From contig JAFZNO010000023.1 of the NCBI GenBank assembly GCA_017552985.1, positions 1 to 64,000 of the forward strand: a stretch of DNA of 64,000 nucleotides, given 5' to 3'. A program made the position numbers and the translations under genes. Positions within the stretch are counted from its first letter, which is position 1. Every line of letters begins with the position of its first letter. The notes beneath the pieces were generated by a model. It was not told the origin of the DNA and did not search any database. It saw only the letters and a list, made by a program, of their open reading frames with translations. This DNA comes from Lachnospiraceae bacterium (GTDB lineage Bacteria > Bacillota > Clostridia > Lachnospirales > Lachnospiraceae). Below, piece after piece: positions 1 through 7,901 of this stretch.

Positions 1-1095
1 CCTCAGGCGAGCATTGATGCCCAGGGAAATGTTGTGTCTCAGGCGAACGTTGATGCCCAGGGAAATGTTGTGTCTCAGGCGAACGTTGATGCCCAGGGAA
101 ATGCTACGTCTCAGACAAACGGTGATGCGCAAGGTAACGCCACCACCAACGCATCAGATGCGCCGGAGGCGACTCAGGCGGTTCAACTCACAATGCAAAC
201 AGAGCCTGAGCCTTTTACGTTCAATCCGCACGTGCACAGCGACTTGGTGTCGGAGGTTGTTCCGGAAGAAACGTGGGATTCTTTTTACAACATGTGCGAC
301 GCGATCAGGGCGGGCGAAGACACCTTTGAATGCGTAAGCAAGGAAGCATATGAATGGTGCACGGATGAGGTGACGATTGGATCCTACCTGCCGGCGGCTT
401 GCACCAAGGTGGCTGGCAGCGGATACAAGGATGGCGTCGGGAAGCTCAAATACAAGATGGACAAGGAGCAGTTTCTTGCGAGGGAGCAAGCTTTTGAAGA
501 AGAGATCTGCAAGATGCTGAACGAGGCAACGCGCTCAGACGCCTCTGATTTTGAGAAGCTGATGGGCATCTATGACTATGTGTGTAAGCATTGGGTTTAT
601 GATTACAGTGAAATAGACGGAGCGAGCATTGAAGAATTTGGAAATTATGCGTGTCTCATGCGCAGGGACGGAATCTGCGCGGAGATCGCGTCGGCCCTGA
701 CCTATCTGCTGCTGCAATGTGACGTGGAGGCAATGCCGTTTGGAACTTCATGTGAACATGAGTGGACCTACGTCGTGATCGGCGGCAAGGGATATCACGT
801 GGACGCCACCTGGGCCCTTCACGGGGATTACCCTGAAGAGCGTTTGAACTTGGACTATTTTATGATGACGGAGGATGACCGTATTTCACAGGGCCTGGAA
901 AAAGAGCGCTTCCAGGCAGACATGGTCTGGATCTGGAAAACGGATTACGATCTGGACAGATTCACGGCCACGGACGACAGCTTCAGTGCCATTCACGGTG
1001 GCGCACAGTTCGTCGGCATGGATACGGAGAAGAACGTGATCAAATATATTACTTGGGACGGCAAACAAAGGGAACTTAGCTATGGGGATACCTAA
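1..1095 (+). CDS. Transglutaminase-like protein, 5' truncated by the window edge
   Basis: The frame is open from base 1, so the true start lies upstream. In this frame the visible protein has 364 residues. It begins with imperfect 12-residue repeats (SQANVDAQGNV type, about bases 1-120), a low-complexity linker typical of secreted proteins. The rest is a transglutaminase/papain-like core. The nucleophile is in GICAEIASA (Cys226 counted from base 1), the His in CEHEWTY (His253) and the Asp in HVDATWAL (Asp268), in the usual order and spacing. The family crosslinks or cleaves amide bonds; many bacterial members are extracellular proteases or peptidoglycan-linked. The substrate cannot be told. 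A hairpin terminator follows at 1144-1170. Confidence 0.8.
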   Translation, partial: PQASIDAQGNVVSQANVDAQGNVVSQANVDAQGNATSQTNGDAQGNATTNASDAPEATQAVQLTMQTEPEPFTFNPHVHSDLVSEVVPEETWDSFYNMCDAIRAGEDTFECVSKEAYEWCTDEVTIGSYLPAACTKVAGSGYKDGVGKLKYKMDKEQFLAREQAFEEEICKMLNEATRSDASDFEKLMGIYDYVCKHWVYDYSEIDGASIEEFGNYACLMRRDGICAEIASALTYLLLQCDVEAMPFGTSCEHEWTYVVIGGKGYHVDATWALHGDYPEERLNLDYFMMTEDDRISQGLEKERFQADMVWIWKTDYDLDRFTATDDSFSAIHGGAQFVGMDTEKNVIKYITWDGKQRELSYGDT

Positions 1096-1143
1096 ACTGC
1101 GAACTTAACGGGGAATAAAAAATGCATATCTCAAGTAGGAAAG

Positions 1144-1170
1144 CGAGTGGTCTGTGACCACTCGTTTTGT
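1144..1170 (+). terminator. Intrinsic terminator after the transglutaminase-like gene
   Basis: A perfect 9-bp stem (1144-1152 with 1156-1164) and a 3-nt loop are followed by TTTTGTT. A TATAAT hexamer sits at 1171-1176, directly after the T run, and could be the -10 element for the next gene. No good -35 was seen. Confidence 0.75.
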
Positions 1171-1217
1171 TATAATAAAAAGAGAATGCCCAAGGTAGAA
1201 AGAAAGGAGTTGGTAAC

Positions 1218-2396
1218 GTGTTTGGATTTCATTATTTCACCCCTACGAAGGTAGTTTTCGGAAAGAATACGGAAAGTCAGGCAGCTGACCTGATCAAGGA
1301 GTTTGGAGGCACGAAGGTGTTGATCCATTATGGCGGCGGAAGCGTTGTGCGCTCTGGACTTTTGAAGCGCGTGACGGACAATCTGGACGCAGCAGGCATA
1401 AGTTACGTGGCGCTTGGAGGCGCCGTGCCGAATCCGCGTTTGGGGCTTGTGTATGAAGGAATTGAGCTGTGCAAGAAGGAAAACGTTGACTTCCTCCTGG
1501 CAGTTGGCGGCGGAAGTGCCATCGACTCTGCCAAGGCCATTGGTTACGGCGTTGCGAATGAAGGTGACGTGTGGGATTTTTATGATTACAAGCGTGAGGC
1601 AAAGGGTTGCCTTCCGTTAGGCGTGATCCTGACGATCGCAGCGACGGGAAGCGAGATGAGCAACTCCTCCGTTATCACGAAGGAGGAAGGACTGGTTAAG
1701 CGTGGTTACAGCAGTGATTTTGGCCGCCCGAAGTTTGCCATCATGAACCCGGAACTCACGATGACGCTGCCTGATTATCAGACGGCATGCGGTTGCACGG
1801 ACATTATGATGCACACGATGGAACGGTACTTCACCAATGGCGGAAACATGGAGATCACGGATGCGCTTGCGGAAGGACTGCTTCGCACGGTGAAAAAGAA
1901 TGCGGTGATCCTCCGCGACAACCCGAAGGATTATGACGCGCGCGCCGAGGTCATGTGGGCGGGAAGCCTTGCACACAATGGCCTGACCGGTTGCGGTAAC
2001 GACGGCGGCGATTGGATGACCCACAAGCTGGAGCATGAGCTGGGAGGCTTATATGACGTAGCCCACGGCGCAGGCCTTGCAGCCATCTGGGGAAGCTGGG
2101 CAAGATACGTTTACAAGAATTGCCTGCCCAGGTTCAAGCGGTTTGCACTGAACGTCTGCGAAGTCGAGGACAAGGGAACGGATGAAGAGATCGCCCTTCG
2201 CGGCATTGAAGCAATGGAAGACTTTTACAGGAGCATCAACATGCCCACGAACCTTCGTGAGCTTGGCGTGAATCCTACCGAGGATGAACTGGTCCTGATG
2301 GCGCATAAATGCGCGGTTGGCGTTGGCGGTGAAATGGGATCCGCGAAGGTGCTTAACGAAGAAGCAATGTTGGCGATTTTCCGTGCCAGCGTCTAG
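1218..2396 (+). CDS. Iron-containing alcohol dehydrogenase (butanol dehydrogenase-like)
   Basis: A cytoplasmic group III alcohol dehydrogenase of 392 residues, full length for the family. It probably interconverts aldehydes and alcohols with NAD(P)H in fermentation. The Rossmann part has GGGSAIDSAKAIGYG. The metal ligands are visible as Asp195 and His199 in TDIMMH, His269 in THKLEH and His283 in DVAHG, with the 14-residue spacing of the last two seen in FucO-type enzymes. The overall sequence resembles NADH/NADPH-dependent butanol dehydrogenase (BdhA/YqhD subgroup); the substrate is inferred only. The start is GTG after AAAGGAG about 8 nt upstream. It looks monocistronic, between terminators at 1144-1170 and 2408-2441. 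Confidence 0.93.
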   Translation: MFGFHYFTPTKVVFGKNTESQAADLIKEFGGTKVLIHYGGGSVVRSGLLKRVTDNLDAAGISYVALGGAVPNPRLGLVYEGIELCKKENVDFLLAVGGGSAIDSAKAIGYGVANEGDVWDFYDYKREAKGCLPLGVILTIAATGSEMSNSSVITKEEGLVKRGYSSDFGRPKFAIMNPELTMTLPDYQTACGCTDIMMHTMERYFTNGGNMEITDALAEGLLRTVKKNAVILRDNPKDYDARAEVMWAGSLAHNGLTGCGNDGGDWMTHKLEHELGGLYDVAHGAGLAAIWGSWARYVYKNCLPRFKRFALNVCEVEDKGTDEEIALRGIEAMEDFYRSINMPTNLRELGVNPTEDELVLMAHKCAVGVGGEMGSAKVLNEEAMLAIFRASV

Positions 2397-2407
2397 AGAA
2401 TGGTTTG

Positions 2408-2441
2408 AAAAACGTCCGGAGAAAATTCTTCGGACGTTTTT
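2408..2441 (+). terminator. Intrinsic terminator after alcohol dehydrogenase
   Basis: An 11-bp stem (2408-2418 with 2431-2441) and a 12-nt loop; the 3' arm ends in five Ts. A TATAAT follows at 2454-2459 and may be the -10 of the lipoprotein gene downstream. Confidence 0.85.
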
Positions 2442-2503
2442 GCGTTAATACGTTATAATAAAGACGAAACCGTCGTGTGTTCTTTTCAAGGGAGGACGTG
2501 AAC

Positions 2504-3916
2504 GTGGAAAACCGAAGGCGGAAGCTTGGAATTCATATCGTTATGGCAATGTTACTCATGGCATCTCTACTTGCGGGTTGCGGAAATGCCAAGGATAAAA
2601 CTGGGACTGACGACGTGCGGGGAAGGATAACGGGTGCCGCGCTTTCCGGAGCGCGCCAAGGCGCTCAGGATGCGTCAGCAATCGATGGGAGTGCGTCGAT
2701 AATCGGCGAGGGTGCGTCATCAGACGCCATGGATTCATGGGGGGACGAAGCGGACCGGCAACAAACCGATCCCAACGCGGACAGAAGCGGGGAGTGGAGA
2801 AAGTATGACAGCCGCGAGTATGATCTGTCAAAGTTTTATGAGGATGAGACGTTATATCCCACTGAAATGACCATCAAGAAAATTGGCGACCAGTTTTGGC
2901 TGTTTGCCGGGATGGAGTCGCGTGCGGATTCAGACGTAAAGAAACTAATGCTGTTAAAGTTTACGCCAGATAACGTAAAGCCGGAATGTGTTGAGATCAG
3001 TCTTGGGCATCTGGCAAAGGACTTTATCCGTGACATGAGTGAAGCTATGGATGGCAATACGAAACTTTACTGGGGCTACATAGAAGACAGGATCCGAAAA
3101 GACGGGCAATTGAAGGTGGATTATTATACTGCCGCAACGCTGGGCGATGACGGAAAAGTATATGCGTTAAAATCCGTGACGGAATACGTACTGACGGGCG
3201 AGGAGGATAAACGTGACATATTGAAAAGTGACGTCCTTTGCGTCTGGAATGCAAGCGGAGAACTTGTGAAGGAAATACAACTGCAAACTGCGGACGGGAA
3301 TGGCGAAGTGGCGGATTATTATTATTCCGTTCTTCCGTCAGCATACGGAGTGTTGCTATTTGGATATCACAATGACGAATTTGTATGCGCAAAGCTTGCA
3401 GAGGACGGGTCTTTTGTCTTGAAGCAAAGTATGCTGTCAACGGCACATGCCAGGGTTCTGACGGATCATCAGGGAAGACCGTGCCGCGTTATGAGCGTGC
3501 CGCAGCATCTCTATGCAGAAGATTCTCCGGATGGCGTCATGGAGGAGAACGATGACGTGATTTACTTAGATGAAGTGCCGTTTGTAAGCATCCTTCAGTT
3601 TTTTGACGAAAACCTACAGATTGTCAGAAAAGAAAAGCTTCCGGAATATGACGGATATCACGCACTTGACGGCGATGTTTTCTTTCTGTCTGATGACGAA
3701 ATTGTTTATTCAGCAGACGGAAAAGTTAGGTATTTTAAGTTAGGCGCGGGTGGGAGCAAGACTCTGGCAACGTTCCAAGATACGCCCGTCATGATCGAGC
3801 ATGCGGATAAGGTTTTTTGTGAGCCGGACGACGGTTCGTTTTACGCACTGTATCCAGATCCCGACAGCGGAAAGGCGACCTTCGCCAAGTTTACGGAGGT
3901 TTCTTCACAAGATTAA
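2504..3916 (+). CDS. Lipoprotein of unknown function, possible beta-propeller
   Basis: A 470-residue exported lipoprotein. GTG at 2504 is chosen because AAGGGAGG ends about 8 nt before it; a GTG at 2498 and one at 2477 are possible. Basic residues (ENRRRK) precede a hydrophobic segment and the lipobox LLAGC, with Cys26 as the lipid site. A Ser/Asp-rich linker follows up to about residue 110. The remainder has repeated short beta-strand motifs such as DQFWLFAG, GKVYALKS and DEIVYSADGKVRYF, which would suit a propeller-like extracellular sensor or binding domain. I do not recognise the family. It is separated from the next gene by about 85 bp with no clear terminator, so the two may be co-transcribed. 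Confidence 0.75.
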   Translation: MENRRRKLGIHIVMAMLLMASLLAGCGNAKDKTGTDDVRGRITGAALSGARQGAQDASAIDGSASIIGEGASSDAMDSWGDEADRQQTDPNADRSGEWRKYDSREYDLSKFYEDETLYPTEMTIKKIGDQFWLFAGMESRADSDVKKLMLLKFTPDNVKPECVEISLGHLAKDFIRDMSEAMDGNTKLYWGYIEDRIRKDGQLKVDYYTAATLGDDGKVYALKSVTEYVLTGEEDKRDILKSDVLCVWNASGELVKEIQLQTADGNGEVADYYYSVLPSAYGVLLFGYHNDEFVCAKLAEDGSFVLKQSMLSTAHARVLTDHQGRPCRVMSVPQHLYAEDSPDGVMEENDDVIYLDEVPFVSILQFFDENLQIVRKEKLPEYDGYHALDGDVFFLSDDEIVYSADGKVRYFKLGAGGSKTLATFQDTPVMIEHADKVFCEPDDGSFYALYPDPDSGKATFAKFTEVSSQD

Positions 3917-4001
3917 CGATCTGACAGGAACTTTTTCACGCCATTTTCGTCTATAGGTTTGAAGAGCTTGTGACATGGATTTCCTATGGAGGAGAGCATA
4001 T

Positions 4002-4712
4002 ATGAAAAAGCGAAGGATCATCATGATCGGCGTGGCGGGCACGTGCTTGATCATTTTTGGAATATTATGTTTGCTTGGGAGTGGGATCTTTCAAGATCGC
4101 CAGGAGAAGAACGTGCTTGTGGATTTTGGATCTGGCGGAACTTCTTTCTGCGGGCCTTCTTATTATTGGGACTGGGAAGTCATAAACTTGGACCTGGAAC
4201 CGGAAAACATACCGGATAATATGTCGGAAGGTGAGCCGGATAATTCGTTGGAAAACATACCGGAAAATTCGCCGGAAGATGCATTGGAAGACATACCTGG
4301 AAACGTAATGGAAGACGTACCGGAAGATGCGCTGGCAGGCGAATTTACCTTAGAGGTAAATGACTACAGTTTTGCGTATGCGGTAAAGAACGAAAATGGC
4401 GAAACGAAGAGCCCACAAACTTCAATTCTTTCCTTTACGGTCACGAGCAAAGAGCAGATGCCGCCGGAGGCAGAGAGCATAGCCTTATTCCGGAAAGATG
4501 GAGAGAATTACGTGGACGTAACGCCTAAGGACGTGACAATAGAACAGAATACAGAAGAGATCCGTGAGAGTGAGGAGGAAGTATATTATTACTTATTTGG
4601 GCTGATCAAGAGTACCAATTCAGTCAGTCTGTCGCAGGGTGAGTATTATCTGAAGCTAGATGGGTACAATGCTCATTTCCGGCTGGAATGGCAGCAAAAA
4701 GTTGCTTATTGA
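4002..4712 (+). CDS. Membrane-anchored or secreted protein with acidic repeats
   Basis: A 236-residue protein. ATG 4002 is preferred over the in-frame ATG at 3975 because GGAGGAG lies just upstream of 4002 and the product then begins MKKRRIIMIG, a standard signal or anchor sequence with a hydrophobic run to about residue 27. Residues about 65-110 are imperfect acidic repeats (PENIPDN, PENSPED, PEDALE), probably an extended stalk. The C-terminal 120 residues form an unassigned beta-rich domain. Two nearby exported proteins with low-complexity linkers suggest a cell-surface role. No function is claimed. Confidence 0.65.
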   Translation: MKKRRIIMIGVAGTCLIIFGILCLLGSGIFQDRQEKNVLVDFGSGGTSFCGPSYYWDWEVINLDLEPENIPDNMSEGEPDNSLENIPENSPEDALEDIPGNVMEDVPEDALAGEFTLEVNDYSFAYAVKNENGETKSPQTSILSFTVTSKEQMPPEAESIALFRKDGENYVDVTPKDVTIEQNTEEIRESEEEVYYYLFGLIKSTNSVSLSQGEYYLKLDGYNAHFRLEWQQKVAY

Positions 4713-4734
4713 CGCTGATAATAGGTGAACTTGG

Positions 4735-4762
4735 AAAGGTGCGTTGACAAGGGCGCACCTTT
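4735..4762 (+). promoter_or_regulatory. Hairpin with TTGACA in its loop: terminator and/or promoter element
   Basis: A perfect 9-bp inverted repeat (4735-4743 with 4754-4762) encloses a 10-nt loop that begins with TTGACA at 4744-4749. It could end transcription of the upstream gene, though the T run is only three bases. The loop hexamer would be the -35 for the tetR-like gene; the matching -10 near 4767-4772 is weak. Confidence 0.5.
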
Positions 4763-4772
4763 ACGTTAGTCT

Positions 4773-4794
4773 ATTATTGAACGCGTTCAATAAT
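4773..4794 (+). promoter_or_regulatory. Perfect 22-bp palindromic operator before the TetR gene
   Basis: The half-site ATTATTGAACG is followed at once by its exact reverse complement. It ends 11 nt before the tetR-like ATG, inside the presumed start region. Size, symmetry and position fit an autoregulatory TetR-family operator. No second perfect copy was noticed in the window. Confidence 0.75.
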
Positions 4795-4805
4795 GTGAGG
4801 TTATC

Positions 4806-5381
4806 ATGAATAAAGAGGAAAAATTGAAACTTACAAAAGAGAAATTGCTGGATTCCACGTTCCGGCTCATGGAGGCCATGGAAGATCCGCTGAGCGTTAC
4901 GTCAAGGGAGATCGCGGCGGCAGCAGGCGTAAAGCCGGGAATGATCAATTATTGCTTTGGTTCGCGGGAGAACCTGATCTACCAGGCGTTCCAGAAACAG
5001 TATCTGGACTTCCTGAAGGAAAGCGAAGTCAAGAGTATCATCGAATCCGGCGATACGCCCAAGGAAATCCTCAAACGGCTTCATTTCATCGTGGCGCAGT
5101 GCCTTGTGGAGAATCATAAGTTTACCAAGGCGATTACGGGATTTGTCCTGTTTAAGCGTGATCTTGGCAAGGAATCCTTTAGCTATCCGTACGTTTATAA
5201 GCATTACGCGGGAAAAAAGACCGAGGCGGAGTGCAAGCTGATCGCCTATGAACTGTCCACCATGATGCAGCTTATCATCTTCCGGCGAGAGGACGTGCTG
5301 CGGGATTTTGGGATCGACCTGAGAGACAGGGAAGAACTGAAGCACTATCTGGACATGCGCATTGACCTGCTGTTGGCGTAA
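4806..5381 (+). CDS. TetR/AcrR-family transcriptional regulator
   Basis: A 191-residue cytoplasmic regulator of normal TetR length. The helix-turn-helix is at about residues 27-60 (TSREIAAAAGVKPGMINYCF, then GSRENLIYQAF). The C-terminal ligand domain is divergent as usual, so the inducer cannot be read. ATG follows GTGAGG. The gene lies immediately after the 22-bp palindrome and 28 bp before the phosphotransferase-like gene, so it probably represses itself and the following gene. Because the downstream enzymes resemble antibiotic-modifying proteins, the ligand may be an antibiotic or other xenobiotic; this is inference. Confidence 0.92.
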   Translation: MNKEEKLKLTKEKLLDSTFRLMEAMEDPLSVTSREIAAAAGVKPGMINYCFGSRENLIYQAFQKQYLDFLKESEVKSIIESGDTPKEILKRLHFIVAQCLVENHKFTKAITGFVLFKRDLGKESFSYPYVYKHYAGKKTEAECKLIAYELSTMMQLIIFRREDVLRDFGIDLRDREELKHYLDMRIDLLLA

Positions 5382-5409
5382 GACGGATCCATTCAGAGAG
5401 GAAACAACC

Positions 5410-7800
5410 ATGACCTATATTTTTTCACTGCGCCGGCTGCCAAAGGACAAGGCGTCCTTGGCCGGCGGCAAGGCGAGATCCCTTAGTTTTATGATGCAAA
5501 ACGTGAAGCTTCGCATACCCGAGGGTCACGTGATCCTGTGCACCGCCTTGGAAAGAACAAAGCTAAAGGACGAGGCAGGGAAGGAACTTGCCGAGTTGCT
5601 GAAAGGTTTGGACCCCAAGGTCACGTATGCCGTCAGGTCATCCGCGATCAATGAAGACGGCGAGAACGCCTCCTTTGCAGGCCAATATGAGACCCTAACT
5701 GACGTAAGGCTAGAGGACGTGCCGAAGGCGGTGGAACAGGTGGCGGCATCCGCAGGGAACGCGAACGTCCGGGCCTACGCAAGGCGGCAGGCTGAAGGAG
5801 CGAACAACCAAGACCGTGCGGAAGGAGCTGACGGTTCGACCGTACAGACCGGCGACGAAAGTCGCGGGGACTGCGAGATCGCCATCGTCATACAGCGCTT
5901 TGTGCGTGCCAGGTTTGCAGGCGTTCTTTTCACGGCTGACGCCATCACCGGCAAGGATGAGAAGATGATCGGCAATTACGTGTGCGGGGCTGGGGAAAAG
6001 CTCGTTTCCGGCGCGGAGAACGCGAAGGAGTTTAAGATCAACGCGATCCGTTATGCATATGAGGGACCTGGGGAATTTGCGCCATACGCAAAGACGCTCG
6101 GCAAGTACTGCAGGACCATCCGGAACCTTTTTGGAACCCCCATGGACGTGGAGTGGGCCGTGGCTGGCGGCAAGGTCTTCATCCTGCAGGCGAGGCCGGT
6201 TACGACGCTTCAGCGCCTTAACATGGACCGGTATGAGGTCAACGGCACGCATTCCGGTTATAAGCTGCTAACCAAGACGAACGTCGGAGAGATCTTTATG
6301 AAGCCGGTTTCTCCCATGACGTTCAGTGCGTTGGAAAAGATCAATGACGTGCTGGGACTTCCGCAGTGGCTTGACAATATTTGCGGGCAACCCTACATGA
6401 ACGTTTCCGTCATGTGCTCCATGGCCGTGGCCTTTGGCACGAAAAGACAGAAGGCTTATGAGAGCATGAAGGGACTTGTGGGAAAGGCTCCCGAGGGCGT
6501 AGAGGTGCCGGTCTCTCCCTTTGACAAAAAGGCATTTTTGAAAAAGATCCTGCGCCTTTTCTTCCCCAAGGAAAAATCGAAGCTTACGAAAAAACAGAAA
6601 AAGGAAATGGTGGAAAAGCTTGCAGACGTTGCAAGGGACATGATCAAAGAGATCCGCCAGATCCCGGACGAGCAGGCGCTGTATCAGTATTGGGAAGAGG
6701 TTATGGTTCCAAAGCTCCGGGACGGCATGGCGTCCGTCATCGGCCAGTCCGGGACTTCCATGCTGCCACTGTTTAACACCAGATCCCAGATCAGCAAGAT
6801 CGCCGGCGATGAGATGGCGGACAGGCTGTGCGGCGGATGCCTTGGCATGTTGGAGAGCATGAAACCGCTCTTTTTGATCTCCGAAGTCATCCAGGGCAAG
6901 ATCACCAAGGAAGATTACGTCATGGCCTGTGGGCACAGATGTCCCAATGAGATGGAGCTCATGGCGACGCATCCCTATGAGGACGATTCTTACGTGGACA
7001 GGCTGATCGAAGAGCACCGAAACGATAACCTGGACGTGTGGCACATGCAGGAAATGCAGAGAAAAGCTTATGAGGAAGCCCTTGCGGAGTTCAAAGCAAA
7101 ATACCCGAAGAAGAAACGGTGGATCGACAAAAAGATCGCCAGGTTTGTTCAGACAAACGTCTTTCGCGAGGAACTGCGCAGCAAGGGCGTTTGGCTCTTT
7201 TGCACCTTCAGGGAGTACGCTTTGCAGGCGGGGAGACTTTCGGGGCTTGGCGATGACGTATTTATGCTTACGTTTGATGAACTCTTTGCATTATTAAAAG
7301 GGGACCGGACGGCGGCGCAAAGCATCAAGCCGCGGCGTGAAACCTATGAAAGATACCTGACGTACGCGCCCTTTCCCAACATTGTGGTGGGCCGTTTTGA
7401 CCCTGAGGAATGGATGGCGGATCCCCAGAGGAGAAGTGACGCCTACGTGCGCGGCGTCCAGTTAAAGGCAGATGAGAATGCGGACGTAAAGGGCTTTGCC
7501 GGGGCTGCGGGCGTGATCACGGGAAAAGTGCACGTCATCACTGACGTGGAGCGCATCGGCGACGTGCAGGAAGGGGACGTCCTTGTGACGAGCGCCACGA
7601 ACGTGGGCTGGACGCCGGTGTTTTCTAAGGTGGCGGCGATCGTGACGGACGTTGGAGCGCCGCTTTCACACGCGGCCATTGTCGCCAGGGAATGCGGGAT
7701 CCCCGCCGTGGTGGGCTGCGGTAACGCAACCACGCTTTTGCATGACGGTGACGTGGTCATTGTGGATGGAAGCGCTGGAACGGTAAAGAAAATCTCATGA
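5410..7800 (+). CDS. PEP synthase / rifampin phosphotransferase-like enzyme
   Basis: A 796-residue cytoplasmic enzyme. ATG 5410 follows AGAGAGG and gives a start typical of the family. Domain order: an ATP-grasp domain at residues about 1-285 (YAVRSSAINEDG, SFAGQYET, and ILQARPVTTL at the end); a middle segment that opens TNVGEIFMKPVSPMTFS, like the substrate domain entry of rifampin phosphotransferases; and a C-terminal swivelling phosphohistidine domain with GAPLSHAAIVAREC and GIPAVVGCGNAT. There is no PEP-binding TIM barrel as in PpsA, which favours the rifampin phosphotransferase (ATP-grasp, substrate, His) layout. The natural substrate is unknown; many genomes carry such enzymes without known resistance. 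It lies between a TetR regulator and an erythromycin-esterase-like gene. Confidence 0.8.
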   Translation: MTYIFSLRRLPKDKASLAGGKARSLSFMMQNVKLRIPEGHVILCTALERTKLKDEAGKELAELLKGLDPKVTYAVRSSAINEDGENASFAGQYETLTDVRLEDVPKAVEQVAASAGNANVRAYARRQAEGANNQDRAEGADGSTVQTGDESRGDCEIAIVIQRFVRARFAGVLFTADAITGKDEKMIGNYVCGAGEKLVSGAENAKEFKINAIRYAYEGPGEFAPYAKTLGKYCRTIRNLFGTPMDVEWAVAGGKVFILQARPVTTLQRLNMDRYEVNGTHSGYKLLTKTNVGEIFMKPVSPMTFSALEKINDVLGLPQWLDNICGQPYMNVSVMCSMAVAFGTKRQKAYESMKGLVGKAPEGVEVPVSPFDKKAFLKKILRLFFPKEKSKLTKKQKKEMVEKLADVARDMIKEIRQIPDEQALYQYWEEVMVPKLRDGMASVIGQSGTSMLPLFNTRSQISKIAGDEMADRLCGGCLGMLESMKPLFLISEVIQGKITKEDYVMACGHRCPNEMELMATHPYEDDSYVDRLIEEHRNDNLDVWHMQEMQRKAYEEALAEFKAKYPKKKRWIDKKIARFVQTNVFREELRSKGVWLFCTFREYALQAGRLSGLGDDVFMLTFDELFALLKGDRTAAQSIKPRRETYERYLTYAPFPNIVVGRFDPEEWMADPQRRSDAYVRGVQLKADENADVKGFAGAAGVITGKVHVITDVERIGDVQEGDVLVTSATNVGWTPVFSKVAAIVTDVGAPLSHAAIVARECGIPAVVGCGNATTLLHDGDVVIVDGSAGTVKKIS

Positions 7801-7803
7801 TCC

Positions 7804-7825
7804 AACCTTACGATTTTGTAAGGTT
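7804..7825 (+). promoter_or_regulatory. Short inverted repeat in the ere-like leader
   Basis: An 8-bp perfect stem (7804-7811 with 7818-7825) and a 6-nt loop directly after the stop codon of the upstream gene. No T run follows, so it is a weak terminator candidate at best. It precedes the larger RBS-sequestering hairpin. Confidence 0.4.
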
Positions 7826-7841
7826 CGCGTAAGCAAGTCCA

Positions 7842-7862
7842 ATGGTACCTCCGGGCTTTTGA
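7842..7862 (+). other. Candidate six-codon leader ORF MVPPGF
   Basis: ATG at 7842 opens a complete six-codon reading frame that ends in TGA at 7862. Codons two to six overlap the 5' arm of the hairpin that hides the ribosome binding site of the esterase-like gene. Pro-Pro-Gly is a known slow-translation motif. Only a poor purine stretch lies upstream, so translation is uncertain and a chance ORF is possible. Confidence 0.35.
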
Positions 7863-7898
7863 TGCTATCGTATGATCAGATCAAAAGAACGGAGGTAC
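7845..7898 (+). promoter_or_regulatory. RBS-sequestering leader hairpin of the erythromycin esterase-like gene
   Basis: The outer stem of 9 bp (7845-7853 with 7890-7898) and inner stem of 8 bp (7856-7863 with 7880-7887) are separated by a 2x2 internal loop and closed by a 16-nt loop. The outer 3' arm contains the whole GGAGG ribosome binding site (7891-7895) of the ATG at 7902. No T run follows, so this looks like control of translation initiation rather than termination. Confidence 0.7.
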
Positions 7899-7901
7899 GT
7901 C

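Noticed and set aside
14..337. Second + strand frame over the start of the window
   Set aside because: It arises from the 36-bp repeats read in another frame; the transglutaminase-like frame has catalytic motifs and continues through.
5410..7800. Full PEP synthase (PpsA)
   Set aside because: The phosphohistidine domain is at the very C terminus with no PEP-binding barrel after it, so it cannot be a complete PpsA.
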